NCBI RefSeq assembly: GCF_014898815.1
Contig: NW_026515502.1
Location: 1-64,000 of the forward strand
DNA from: Panonychus citri
Lineage: Eukaryota; Arthropoda; Arachnida; Trombidiformes; Tetranychidae
DNA: 64,000 nt
Direction: 5' to 3'
The notes under the pieces are model-generated. The model ran no database searches. It worked only from the letters and a program-made list of their open reading frames with translations, and was not told the origin of the DNA. Shown piece by piece: positions 1 to 12,868 of this stretch. How positions within the stretch are numbered: the first letter of the stretch is position 1; every line of letters begins with the position of its first letter. The translations under genes were made by a program, and so were the position numbers.

Positions 1-1748
1 CAAGATGTCAGATTAAACGTGATAATGGTTGATTTATATCTTATATCTACTACTGTATGTGTGTGTGTCTATCTACTTAACTCTTTACCTTTATCACCTT
101 CACCATCATAATCATCATGTTGGTAATCATAATTATTTTGACAACTGAAGTGGTTAAACTACATTACCAGGTCATTTAATGTGCTGTTGTGTATACACAA
201 TAAATTTATTCGGATGGATAATTGGTTAAGCTAATTTGTGGTTACAGATTAACAGTTCTCAAGATGTATTATAACTGTCGCTGGAGAAAGAGAAAGATTG
301 AAGCCAAGAAGAGAAAAGAAATCAATTACCAAAGCTGTAATAACCTTTCATATTACATGGATTATAGAAGCAAAAAAAAGAAAAAGGAAGAGACCTGTTA
401 CCTGGAGAAATAATTACTTCTTAATACCTGTTGATTTCTATACAATCCATTTTGTAACTTGTCAATTTAAGATTGACTGTTATACTTGTTTGACCATTTT
501 GTTGTAATGTGTTGACAAGCTAATCTATAATAAGTGTAGTGTTTGTTTCACATTAACTCTCGATTGGTTTTCGCCTATTTACAAGATTGTAATTTCTTCT
601 CTTACCTTAACTAAAAGGTATGTATTAAAATCCAAGGTAAGTTGTATATGTAGTTATGTGTGGAGTCCATTTAAGGTCAGACAAATGGACAGTTAAAAGC
701 CGAAGCTACTGTTTTCTTTTTGCTAAGTTGTTGATCAGGATATGTTTTTTGTTTCTTCCTTTTCAGCTTCTTACCAATCCCTAAATGATAATAACAATAA
801 TTAAAATAAAATACAGTGTAAGTAAAATTTTGTTTTCTTCTTTTCACCATCATCTTATTCTTGTAATAAGTTATTATATGATGATATAAGATAATACTGA
901 ATAATTGAGCTTTGGCTAATTTGTTTTTCTCTCTTTTCATTTACTTTTTCTCATTATCTTTTCATTATATTTTTTTTCAGGTAACCCAAGTTGAAGGGTG
1001 AGGCTTTTTGTGTATCGTCGTTAACATGGTCTTGATTATTATTAACACTATCACCAGTATCATAACCATAATCATCATTATCATAGTTACATAAACAATT
1101 ACCCAGGAGAACGGAAATTCCTCTCGAAGATTATAGTAAATATTTTACTGACCATTATATTTACGTTTCTTTCAACTTTCTACTGGACCTTCACGTTTTA
1201 TTACTATTAATATTTCTTCACGTTTCTTTCCTCCTCAGGTGAATCAGTGAACCATGTCGATGATTTAATTTGATGTAATCAATTTGCTGACCTTACCTGC
1301 AACAGCGGGATAGGTAAGGCACATTTGTTACTGTATTGCCGATAGTGGAGAAAAGCCAAGACCAAGTGAGAGAGTCAAAAAGATTGTAGAACGAAATGAA
1401 AAGCGCCCAAACAAAATGCTAAAACTCAGAAGACTCAAGAAGAGAGAGAGAGGGAATGAGGAAAGGAAGGAAGAAACAAGATGTTCTAATATATAATAAA
1501 GAAAGAGATGAGCTATTTTTGGAAAGCCCAGCGAAAATCATGTCACGACCTAAGGAAAAAAGTAGCCCAGCCCAAGGATAAGCTCCCATGATGGAGGACA
1601 TTATCAAATGGAAAATATATAGCAGAGAAGTGAAGATAAACAGTAGATTGAGTAAAAGAGAAAAAAATGAAGAAGCAAATCTTGGTGCCCCTAATTTCAC
1701 TCCTGATGAAGAAGAAAACAGAAGCCAAAAAGAAAATGATTATGAACA

Positions 1749-1773
1749 CCATCATCATCATCATCATCATCAT
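1749..1773. repeat. (CAT)n microsatellite
   Basis: An uninterrupted run of the CAT/ATC trinucleotide. The same repeat recurs dozens of times in the window and, inside coding exons, is read as poly-Ser (TCA) or poly-His (CAT). Confidence 0.85.
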
Positions 1774-2221
1774 TATCATCAGCAAGGTAAAGATATAAAG
1801 CATAGGGAATAAGAAATTAAGGTAAAGAGAAATGGATAGAAAATCATGTTGGAAGATAATTGATGCTACCGATCGACTGGTTAAATGGCCTTTCCCTTCT
1901 TCACTCTTATTTGCTTCTTTATTTTTTCATCTTCTAACTTCTGTCGTCCAGACGAAACTTGTGGCAAGGCCTGTACTTTTTCACCACTCATCATTATAAC
2001 TCACGATTCGCCTCTCTCCCGAGCTTCTTGTATTACGAAGAGATGAAGAAAAAAACAGGGGAGAATCATCATAATAATCATCAACAACAACAACAAAAAA
2101 GGTAAGAGATTGTAAGTAATATAATTTACCCTGCAACCGATCTACCTGGAAGAATCAGTGAGAAAACGATGTTAGAGAAAATAAAGAAAAGAGACTAGGC
2201 CTCGCCCTTACACTTTCTTTG

Positions 2222-2241
2222 CTCTCTCTCTCTCTCTCTCT
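2222..2241. repeat. (CT)n microsatellite
   Basis: A pure CT dinucleotide run, followed by three near-copies of an 11-12 bp unit built on CATCTTGCAT between about 2,246 and 2,283. Confidence 0.8.
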
Positions 2242-5200
2242 TTACATCATCTTGCATCATCTTGCATCATCTTATATCATCTCTTATCTTCATTTCCTCA
2301 CTAACTTACCTTTAATGCTAAAGTAAGGTAGCAGCAAACATAATTCAAACACAGAGAGATTGAGAGAGAAAGTAAGTGAAAATAAAGTTGCCTTGCAGCT
2401 AAATCCATCTGATCCTAGGTTCCTAATAATTTGTATACAATTCAAATGAATATAATGGTTTCACGATCCATAATCATTTAGAGATAGTTATTTGTTCCCA
2501 GGGAATTGTTTTTTTTTCTATCTTTCTATTATTCCGTAAAGGTAGCAATCTTATTTTGATTGCTGCTACTGTGCGAGTATATCAATTTAATATTAGTTTA
2601 TATATGCTACCTGTAATAAAAGGAGGATAAGAAGGAGGAGATTTAGATGATGATGAAAAAAATTGAACTTCATTTATTTCTTATAATATATTTGTTATCA
2701 TTTTTCTTAATGTTTCTTTATTTTCTAATTTCTCATTTATCCAGGGTAATACGGTTGCAGATAATATTAACCATCATCATCATCATCATCATCATCGTCA
2801 TCATCATTATCATCCAATGATTTGGTTAATCTAAATTTTATGATGCATTACTCTGTGTAACTTACCTGTAACAAGTTAACTCTTATGGATAAGGATTAAA
2901 CCAAAAGGCTTATAATACATGTAGATATTAATCAAATCTCCATGATGATAATGAGTATCATTATTATGGTAATTGGCTAATGAGTTAGAAGAATTGTAAT
3001 AATATCGTCTAATTATCATGATGATGATCCTCCTGTTGTTGTTGATGATGCTAATAATGATGATAAGGATTTTGGATGGTAATGAAAATTGTTATATTAC
3101 TATAACTGTTGCAGTAAAAATTTAAATAAGCTGATGAGTTTTTAGTACAAAAATAAAGGTACAAAGTCAGGTAAAGTAAATTGCTGAAAATGATTGGATG
3201 GATAAGGTTATAAAGTGTTACTTTTAATGGTAATTTGATGATTATTGTTGGTAACACGCAAAAGATGATTATTATTACTGTTGAATTGTATTCCAATAAA
3301 TCAATCGTTGGATAATGTATACACCTTGAAAATTGGCCTTTTAAAGATCCAGGAAACATTGAATAATCAACTGGGACAACGTGAAATAATAGTAATCATC
3401 ATTATCATCATTTGATTATCAATCACTGGGAAGCAAACGAATCATATGTTATTTTCAAGAGATATAATTGAAATTTTCTTATTGGTAAACCAATTGATTG
3501 TTGGCCTGATTGTTTTTAAGTATCATCATCAATACCATCAAGGGAAAACTATTATATTGCTGTTACTGTTTTTTTCTTACCAAACCAAAGGCCTTAGTCG
3601 ATTGCTACAGATCAAATGATGGGCCAACTTTGCGTGATAAATTAATCAATCAAGGTATTATAGCTTAATTGATATAATCACCATGATTAGTTAATAATAA
3701 TAATGCTAATATTATCACTATTACTATAAAAACCATTGATTAGAGGTAAGCAACGAAATCAAGCTATCACGAACTGTATTAATAATAGTATTCAATTTAA
3801 CATTTTATCAATGAACATTTATCACCACTTTGTTTTCATCATGCAATTGAATTTGATTGTTTCATATTAAATTAACTAATCGCTTCTATTTATATTTTTT
3901 TTTTACAGAAATCGATTGATCAAAAGAGGATAAATATTGTTAATTGGATAGTTTAACTGATTTCATCATGAATGCAACTACCTTTTAATTGCGATGATCA
4001 AGAGGCAATGAAGTTTTCAGTCAAAATTGATGAGACAATGTGAATAAAAGTGAAAATTCATAACATGATAAACTAATCAATTGATGGATTATTGTTGATT
4101 AACTAAAAGACATGAAGGATAATCTAATCCAGTAAAATTGTTTATAATATTGTGAACAAAGAAGCTCAAGTGCAAGGTGTGTATGTGGAGGTGGAATCGG
4201 TAGTTTGATGAAAAATTGAATGATTAACACCAAGGGGATTCTCAGGTTATATCATCAAATTGAACAATTTAATGTTGATCCGTCAATCTAACTGATACTT
4301 TCCGTTGACAGGATGGTTTAAATTTCGAAACAATATTTTTGGGTGTTTATCTTCAAAGAATATGTCGATTATCATCATCACCAACACCATCGCCATCAAT
4401 TACATGATCTATTAATGATTAAGATTGTGTTTTCCTTTTCTTAATAACAATGGTTAATCTTCTGGGTTATCATCATAAAAAAAATTGATCGACTATCAAC
4501 TTACCTATTGGTTGGTGGGGTGTCCAAGATTATGATTAACTTGAATATTGAAAAAATTATCCAAGTTAATCAATAACAAAGTCCAATCAATATTTAATCA
4601 CCGAAACCCATAGAGAAAATGAAATGATCAACAACACTAATCATATATTCATAATAAGGTTGATTGTTAATCATTGGAGTTAATCATAGTTTGATTATAA
4701 TAACAATACTAATCGTCGGACGACCTGCGGTTAAACCATAATAACAATTTAACATACATTTTGTTTTTTCACGTTTTCAAAGTAAATTAGTTGATTGATT
4801 AGCATCAATTTTCATTCATTGTTAAATTGTTTGGACCAATTTTGCACTTTAACAAACCAACAATGAAGATTTTTGTTTTGTTCTCAATTAGTTTCATTTT
4901 AATTACAATTAACGAGCGACTTTTATTTTCTCTTCTCTATCCAATCAAGGAAGCAATTAAATTAGACAAGTATAAATGATATTAAAAGCTGGAGAAAAGA
5001 GGAAAAAGCTAAATTGTCAACAAATTATCATTATTATTGATTGATTAAAAGGCGAAGTGTTCGCAATTTAATTTAACTAAGAATCAACAATATTTTATCC
5101 CATTAAATTGAACAATCAAAAGTCAAAGATTAACCAAATTAAGGTCAATCAAACAATTGGTTAAAAGAGTTAATTAAAAACTAACCAGATTGTTTTGATG

Positions 5201-5738
5201 AAAACAACAATCAGATAGAGATTGTTAATTATCATAACCAAGAGAGAGAGAAATGAAAATTCAAATCAAAGTCTTAATCTTGATAACAATTTAACCTATA
5301 AGATTATGATGATAATGATTAAGTCTGATCTTCAATATCATTTCTGAACTTATTTATATTTCTTGATTATCATCATCATCCTCTGGATGTAAAGGTAAAA
5401 TTTTGATTGTAAGATCATCATCATCATCATGAAACCTTTAATATTAAAAGAAAGGGAAAGATACAATGATGATGATGATGATGAAGATGAGGCATAAAGT
5501 GGGAAGAAGAGGAAAAAAGGAGGAGAAAAGGGGGAGTGAGAGTTAGAAAGAGAAAGATGAAGATGATGATAAGGGAAAGGTTGATATTATTATGTCTTAA
5601 ATATGAAAGTTTCTTGTGATGTGTTGTCTCTTGTTGTTTAATTTAGGCCTCAGGCTTTAATCTTCATCACAATCTTATCATAGGTTTATTGATGATGAGA
5701 AAAAAGAAGAAGCTCAAAATGAAGATAAAAGGGGCGGA

Positions 5739-6290
5739 TGGAAATTGAGAGCTACCGAAAAATGAGAGAGAACTGGACCCTGGGCCAAAGACATAACACT
5801 GATCATCTTTATCTTCATCTCTCTCTATCTCTTTCTCTTGATGATGATAATCATCATCATGATTTCCCTTTGGAAGAGCGTTACAAATGATTACCGATAT
5901 TTGAATGAGAAGCTTCTGATTTTTCTTTCTTTCTCGCAATCATCATCTTCTTCATCTTCATCTTCTTTCTTTCCTCTCTCTCTCTCTCTCTCTCTTTCTC
6001 ATTTCTCTTCTCTTGTATCATCATCTTTGGACCGCAATTAACATTCTTCACTCAGATAAATATCAATTTCGTGATTAAGCCAGAGGCTAAATTGCTACTG
6101 AATTAGATGGATCATTATTATTATGATTAACATAAGTTTCTGTTTCTTTCTTGTAGCTACTGAATCTAAACCTCACCTTTAAATATCAACAAGTAACACA
6201 GAGATTAAGGTGAGGCTACAGGTAGATGAAGAGAGAAAAGATTACTAATCATATAGATATTAATCTAAAACAGTAGCAACAATCAAACAG

Positions 6291-6322
<32 letters not shown>

Positions 6323-7036
6323 ATCAACTAATCATAATAATAATAAACAGTAGCTTCTTTTACTATTAAAATAATATTAATACAAAGGAGGAAAATAAGA
6401 CAACGAATTAATTTCTTCTTCTTCTTCTTCTTCTTCTTCTTCCAATATATTAAATCATATCTTAAGGCACTTTAACAATTATCTAGACTCAACTATTATC
6501 ATCTTCATCTTAATCATGATGATAATGATGATTATGATTGTGATTACGATTATGATTATGATCAACTATCAACAAACATCAACTATTATTAGGAGTTTGT
6601 TTTACTTTTAATCATAAAAACAAAAGGTAAAACATCATAAAATGATAATTATATCAACAATCAACAATCAACAATCAATTCTCAGTCAATGTTTTATCAT
6701 CGACATATTTAATTTAATGGTTCATTGGATTTAATTGTTTATCATCATGATGCTGGTCTATAAACATATCACATCATTAAACAATATTATCACAACGAGT
6801 TTACAAGGGATGTTGATTATCATCATCATCATCAAACATGATATGATATGATATATATAATGATGATAATGATGATGATGATGATTAAAAGACGAAAGGT
6901 AAATTGTCCTTATGATGATTGAAGTGTTTTTGATTACTTTTCATTTAATTTTCCAGATAATCTAATATAATCTTACCTATTAAATTGAGATTGAAAAGTT
7001 CAATTCAAATCAATAGATATTGACCCAGCCTTAATT
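5739..7036 (+). repeat. Left arm of long inverted repeat
   Basis: This 1.3 kb non-coding segment reads the same as the reverse complement of 26,487-27,743. Position 5,739 pairs with 27,743 and 7,036 with 26,487. Comparison by eye shows almost base-for-base identity over unique blocks, for example around 5,750-5,935, 6,100-6,250 and 6,840-7,030. The arms differ mainly in microsatellite length: the CT/TTC run near 5,940-6,000, the TTC run near 6,415-6,440 and one GAT unit near 6,870. The outer edge is abrupt. The inner edge grades into weakly similar sequence. The arm contains no convincing gene; small frames in it are low-complexity. It encloses the zinc-finger gene together with the right arm. 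Confidence 0.92.
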
Positions 7037-10000
7037 GTTTGATTTCATTTCAACTCAATTAAACATTAAATTCAACAATAAAAGAATCAGAAAATTAAGA
7101 GAAAAGCTTTCTAAATCAATTGATTTGATTCTTAACAATTTCACTTGAATTAGTATAAGAAAAATGAAATCAACTGATTATTATTGATGATAATCAACTG
7201 AAAATAAAAAAAAATATGAAACAAAATCAAAATCAAATCAAATCTGATGCTCATTATAATCAACCAACTTATATATTAAAAATTTACCCTTAAATCGGTT
7301 CATTAAATTGTTAGCTAAATTTAATTTTCTTTCCAAATAAAGTAACTCATAAAATTTTAATAATGAAGGTAATCAATTGAATGAGTAAATTGTATTAGAT
7401 CAATTAGATGAATGAAAATCAGAAGAAGTAAAAAGAAAACAGATTAATCATTAATCTTCAATGGCGGTCGATTACTGATCTTCATTGAGAATCAATAGTT
7501 TCTGTTGATCATTTGATTCGTTGATGTTTTCACAAAGGCAAGAGATGATAAAAGCATCATCATCATCATTATCATCATCAATTTGATCAGTAAATTGTTA
7601 TCTCTTTGAGCTTAATCAATCACGATAAATTTCATTCCCACTTAGACCAATGGATATAATAAACGGAGACATTGAGATGATCAGTTGATTGTCAAAAGTT
7701 TCGATCACCAAAAAAAAACAGAGAAAGGTAAAGATGAAGGATGATAGAAATTGATGATAATTACATTTTCTTTTCATTTTCTCCCAAAAAAAAGATACAA
7801 ATTCATCACGCAAAGTTTACACTTAGAACTTTTTTTTCTTCATTTATATTAACAATAGTTTCTTGTTAGATCATCAAACTTACAGAAAAAAATACCTTCT
7901 ATCATCATCCTTATCATCCTTCGTCTTCCAAGTATCATGATACCTGTAATAATGAAAGAAACTTTTGTTGACAGTTTAACAAAAGAAGAGAAAAAAAAAT
8001 TTAACAAAAAGAACGCTCAGTTCAAATTCGATCCACTAGGTGGCTCTGAACAAAAAAGTTTCTTTTAAATTTTGTTCTAAAATTTTTCATTCTCATCAGT
8101 TGATTATTCAAATTATCTTCTTACAATTATCTATAATTGGATCAACTTTAGCCTAATTTTAGAGGTAATTAACTGTCTAAACAATAAATTGATGATCACA
8201 AAGTTAATTGTGAACCGAAATTGTTACTTTAGTCGTTACGAAATTATTTTCATTTGGAAAAAAGTTAATTGTGATTATTGGAATCAATTGATTTTGTTTT
8301 TGCTCAATCAGAATCAGAATCAAACTCAAATCAAATCAATTGATTATTATCTTGATTAAAATAAATCAAATTGTTCTGGATTAATAATAATATGCAGTGA
8401 GCACAATTTAGATTAACAATTAAAATTGTAACTATTATTTTTTTATTTTACTTTATTGGTTGAGCTTGTTAACTGATTAATTTGATTACAACTGTAAAAG
8501 AGACTGTTAATTGTTAATTGTTACCTGTTTATTGTTTATTAGCAATCAGACAGTTAAAACAATTTGAATTATACTTTAATTAGATAATATATTTTTTGAT
8601 TGTCTTCACGATCATCTTGAGGCTAATTAACAAATTATGCACACTTCATATCATCATCAGCATCATTTAATTAAATACTATTATCATTATGATCATCAGA
8701 AAACTATTACAATCAAATTTGACAAGTATTTACAATATTAACAACAATTAAATTGCCTGAAACCTTTTAATCATCATCAACAAATCAAAAACATTATGAT
8801 GATAGTGGTTATTTCAAATTTGATAACAATTTACAATCAAATGTTAAAATTAAAGCTAATCAATATCTGTATCAATGATAATAGTTAATGATAATAATAA
8901 TAATAATAATAATAATCAAAGACAACAATCAAACTTTTAATTATACAACAAATCAGTTAATTGTAAGAAAAGTAAATTGATAATATCAATATCACAAAGG
9001 CTTAAAGGTAAATCTGTTGATAGTTTTTTTTTTTTATATCAATTGTTGAATATTAAATTAAGTAATTAAAAATTTACTACTAAATTACAATACATATAAA
9101 TTTTCATTCAAGTTCAATGATATCACTAATTGTTACAGTTATCTGATAATAATGATAATTATTTTGCCCAATTAAAATTGACAATCATCTGTAAATTATA
9201 AGGGATTGATTTATGATAATTGTAAAATTACATATAAGTATAAATGGAGACGTGGAATTAAAGTTAATTGTGTTCAAATTCCTGTGTAATTAAGACCAAT
9301 ATGATTAAAGGGCCACTGATTAATTCCCATAAAATGATAGATTGGGAATCAACTCATAAGGGATGAGAAAAGTTTCCATGTAGGAAGGAAAGTCTAAAGA
9401 CAGAAGCAAATCTAATGATAATTTCCTAAGGTGAGGAACTGGTGATGATGATGAAGAAGATGGAAGAGTAGATGATGATGATGATGATGATGAAAAGAAA
9501 GAGAAAAGGAATGAAAAAGAATGATTTTTGCTTCTGGAAGGCGATTTATTCACTTACCGCATTCTCACGACTTTTATGTTCTAGTCACGGAAACTCCTTG
9601 AGGCCTTTTCTAGGTTTTCTATTGAAGAAGATGATCAACATGATGATAATCATCATCATCATCATCATGTACAGATGATTTTATTGATCACCATCACTCT
9701 ATGTGATGTATTAGCTTGTGAATCAAATACTATTAGAATGATAAAAGTAACATTTGCCTTCTGGTAATCATTTAATTTCACTAAACTTTATTGTTAATTG
9801 TTGTTGGATAATAAATATGAACAGTATTACAATTGATTCTGATTATAATCTTAATAGTAAATGGATCTTGATCATGATGATTATCATGATGATTATAATA
9901 GAGTTACAGTTAATTTGTTAAATTGAGAACTGAAAATGAAAATAAAATAAAAGGTAATAAGGAAAAATATTATTCACGATTTAGTACTAATCATATTTCA

Positions 10001-11925
10001 TTTTCAAATTGAATTGTGGTTAATCAATTGATGATACATTATCATTATCATCAATCCTTAAATCATCAACTTTAATCATCAATTTAGTTAAGCCTTAAAT
10101 CATTCACAATTGTGACTTATCTATCATTTTAAGTTAATCTATCACTTAATGATGCTTTCAGATAATAATACAATCAACAATCAACGTAAATTTAGTTAAA
10201 GGTTATGCCTTGTTTGTTAATTTACTATTGGTTAACTTTTTTTTTTCAACAGTTAATGATGATTTAGTTTAACCACTAATTACTAAATTCAGTTTATCAT
10301 CATCATCATCATCATTGATTAGGATGAGAGGGAGATTGAGGGTTAACCACGACTAATTTAAAAGTAAAGGGTGATACATAAAGTAAACGTGATCAACTAT
10401 TAACTTGGTAAATTGTTAATCAGATTGTTTGATTAACTGGATCAACTTTAATTCTCATTCGTAATCAACTTGATTAGATAGATGATGTTGATAATGGTTA
10501 TGATTATGAATCAAGGTATTATTATTGTTACGATGATGATGATGAATGAATTGTTTATATGTTTACCGTGATTAACTTTTGAACAACATCAACAATTAAC
10601 TAACAATAAATGATTTAAAAAAAAATTTTATTAACTGCTACTGATAATTATTATTAATGGTAACTGTTTGTAATAGTTGTTGTTAAATTAATCAAAGACA
10701 ATCAATATTAATCCAATCATATTAATTGTATTTACAGATCAATATTTACACTAACAGGTAATTGTAATTAATTCAATTTGAACGAGTTTACAATTTAGTT
10801 GGTTGATCAAGTTGATTAGAATCATTTATTTTTAAATATGAAATTGATTGTTGATGATGATTTTGTTTTTGTTACAATTAATATCGTTGATTGTTAACCA
10901 TAATTGTTGGGAAAATTTAATAACCAATTTTTTTGCGTGGTTTTAATTTAATCATTTGCTGAATTAATTTATATAAATAATATTGATAACACACCTTAAT
11001 TCAGATCAACAATATTAGTGTTAAATTTGATGATTAATTCCAATTGTATTGGGAAAATTATCTAACTAATTAACTAATTAACAATTTAATCAAATGACTA
11101 AGTTAAATTGTGAATCAAAATCAATGGAAACACAAAAAAAAAAATGATCAGTAGGTTTTTTTTCATTGCTTAAAGCAACCAGAAAGTTAATCGTAATCAA
11201 GTAAACAATTAATAATTATTACTAAACCAACAAGATTTATTTTAATTGCATAATTAAACTAATAATGTTAATTATCTAATAACGAGTTGGAAACAATTAC
11301 TATTAGATTGTTAATTTGTTTGGAAAACGTTTGGGAAATTTAAAGGCGAAAACTTTTTTTCCCTGAATGGAAAATATCAAAGTATCAATGGATCAATTTG
11401 GAAATTAATGATTATGTTTAATCGTAACAATTAACAAAAACATTGACGATATTTTTCTGGGAAAACTAATTAGCATTATTACTACAATTAAGTTTGTCCA
11501 GCAATTAATTTCTCTGAAACTTGATCGTGTCGATTAGTTCGATAAAAACTCAACGAAGATGGCGAAGAGAAAGAGAGAGAAGAGAGAGAGAAGAGAAAAA
11601 AGAAATGAAAATAAAGAGGATGACAAGAAGAAGATAAGATGATAAGAGAGAGATGAAAAGAAAGAGAAAAAGGCAGGTCAAATCCCGCCTTAAATCGGAG
11701 GCTACTTTTCCAAGAGCTGATGTGCCAACCGAAAACCCGTCAGACTTGGTTAGTTGTGAAGATAACGTTCGTTGGAACGTATTAGAAACAAGAGAAAACT
11801 TTTCTTTAACTAATTGCAATTAGTTCGTAATTTTGATTCGATTTTTGATCATTTTCTATGAAAAGTTAATTGTTACACATTACAAACTGTTTGTATTTCG
11901 TTTACTCGTTGGTGTTTAAGTGCTA
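7037..11925. other. AT-rich spacer upstream of zinc-finger gene
   Basis: No gene was recognised. The stretch has an AAT run at 8,889-8,916, ATC/GAT runs near 9,470-9,490 and 10,295-10,315, and a dense field of TTAATTGTT, AACAATTAA and TGATTAAC words. It lies between the left inverted-repeat arm and the first coding exon of the zinc-finger gene, so it probably contains that gene's promoter and 5' untranslated region. No clear TATA box or initiator stands out close to the start codon. Confidence 0.45.
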
Positions 11926-12868
11926 ATGTTTCAACTTTATCCTCATCAATCAACAAATTTCATCTCATCGGTTCCTTATTATCATCATCGTAACGATCGT
12001 TATAAAATCAGTTCATTATCACCATCGATCACCATGTTACATGAAATTGAAACTGGACCATTGGACTTGTCCATGCCTTTTGTTAAATCATCATCTTCTT
12101 CACCTTCATTATCATTACTATCTTCATCATCTTCTTCATCTTCATACTTATCATCGTCTCCATCATCATTTACCATTGATCCTCATACTGGTCAATGTTT
12201 ACGTGTTAACGGTCAACCAACCGATTGGACTTGTTTAACTTTGGATTTATCTAAGACAACCTCATCTTCATCTTCATCTTCATCATCATCTTATTCACCA
12301 ACTTCAGTATCACCATCATCTAATCATCATAATCAACACAATCGTAATCATCAACCACAATCAATTTCACCAATTGCATTGACAACTTCAAAGAAAGTGA
12401 TTAATATCAATATAGTTAAATCAAAGGACGTTAACAACAATAATCAAATTGATCATTACAATAAGGTTAATAATGTTAAAGATTATGATGATGATGATAC
12501 TGATGAGATGGCTGTTGATGAGACAATTGATTATAATGATGATATTCAACAATTATCTCAACATAATGAATCAGGTGATTCAAATCATTCACTTCAATCA
12601 ACCTCATCAACACCAATGACCATTACAAATGTAATTAAATCAACACACACCAACACTGCCACCAACAATTTGATCAAAGATCAAACTAATAATTATAACA
12701 ATATTCAACGGAGAAATTCAATTTCTAATTTTAATTCAACAATTAACAACAATAATACAAACAATTTACTCAGAAAACCAAGGGAAAGAGCAATGTTACC
12801 CTGTGAATATTGTGGTAAATCATTTGATCGGCCATCATTGTTACGTCGTCACCTTCGGACTCATACAG
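11926..12868 (+). CDS. Zinc-finger gene, exon 1
   Basis: This exon encodes residues 1-314 and the first base of codon 315: the PLDLS motif, three poly-Ser tracts, an Asn/Asp-rich linker and finger 1 (CEYC ... HLRTH). It ends at CATACAG followed by GTAAAT, within the HTG linker codon. The serine tracts are in-frame TCA/TCT microsatellites and so are likely to vary in length between individuals. Confidence 0.88.

Larger units (their letters stand above)
1..5738. other. AT-rich spacer, no gene recognised
   Basis: No open reading frame with recognisable domains or plausible splice structure was found here. The stretch contains CAT/ATG trinucleotide runs (near 1,749-1,773 and 2,772-2,800), a CT run at 2,222-2,241, GA-rich patches around 1,440 and 5,520, and many short AACAATTAA/TTAATTGTT words. 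Short frames rich in His, Met or Ser are simple translations of these repeats. It could hold untranslated exons or enhancers of the zinc-finger gene downstream, but nothing visible proves this. Confidence 0.5.

Noticed and set aside
5838..6041. Matching frames in the two inverted-repeat arms (5,838-6,041 plus and 27,401-27,640 minus) as duplicated genes
   Set aside because: Their similarity follows from the DNA repeat. The protein is mostly Ser/Leu from CT and TTC runs, and its second half differs because the microsatellite length shifts the frame.
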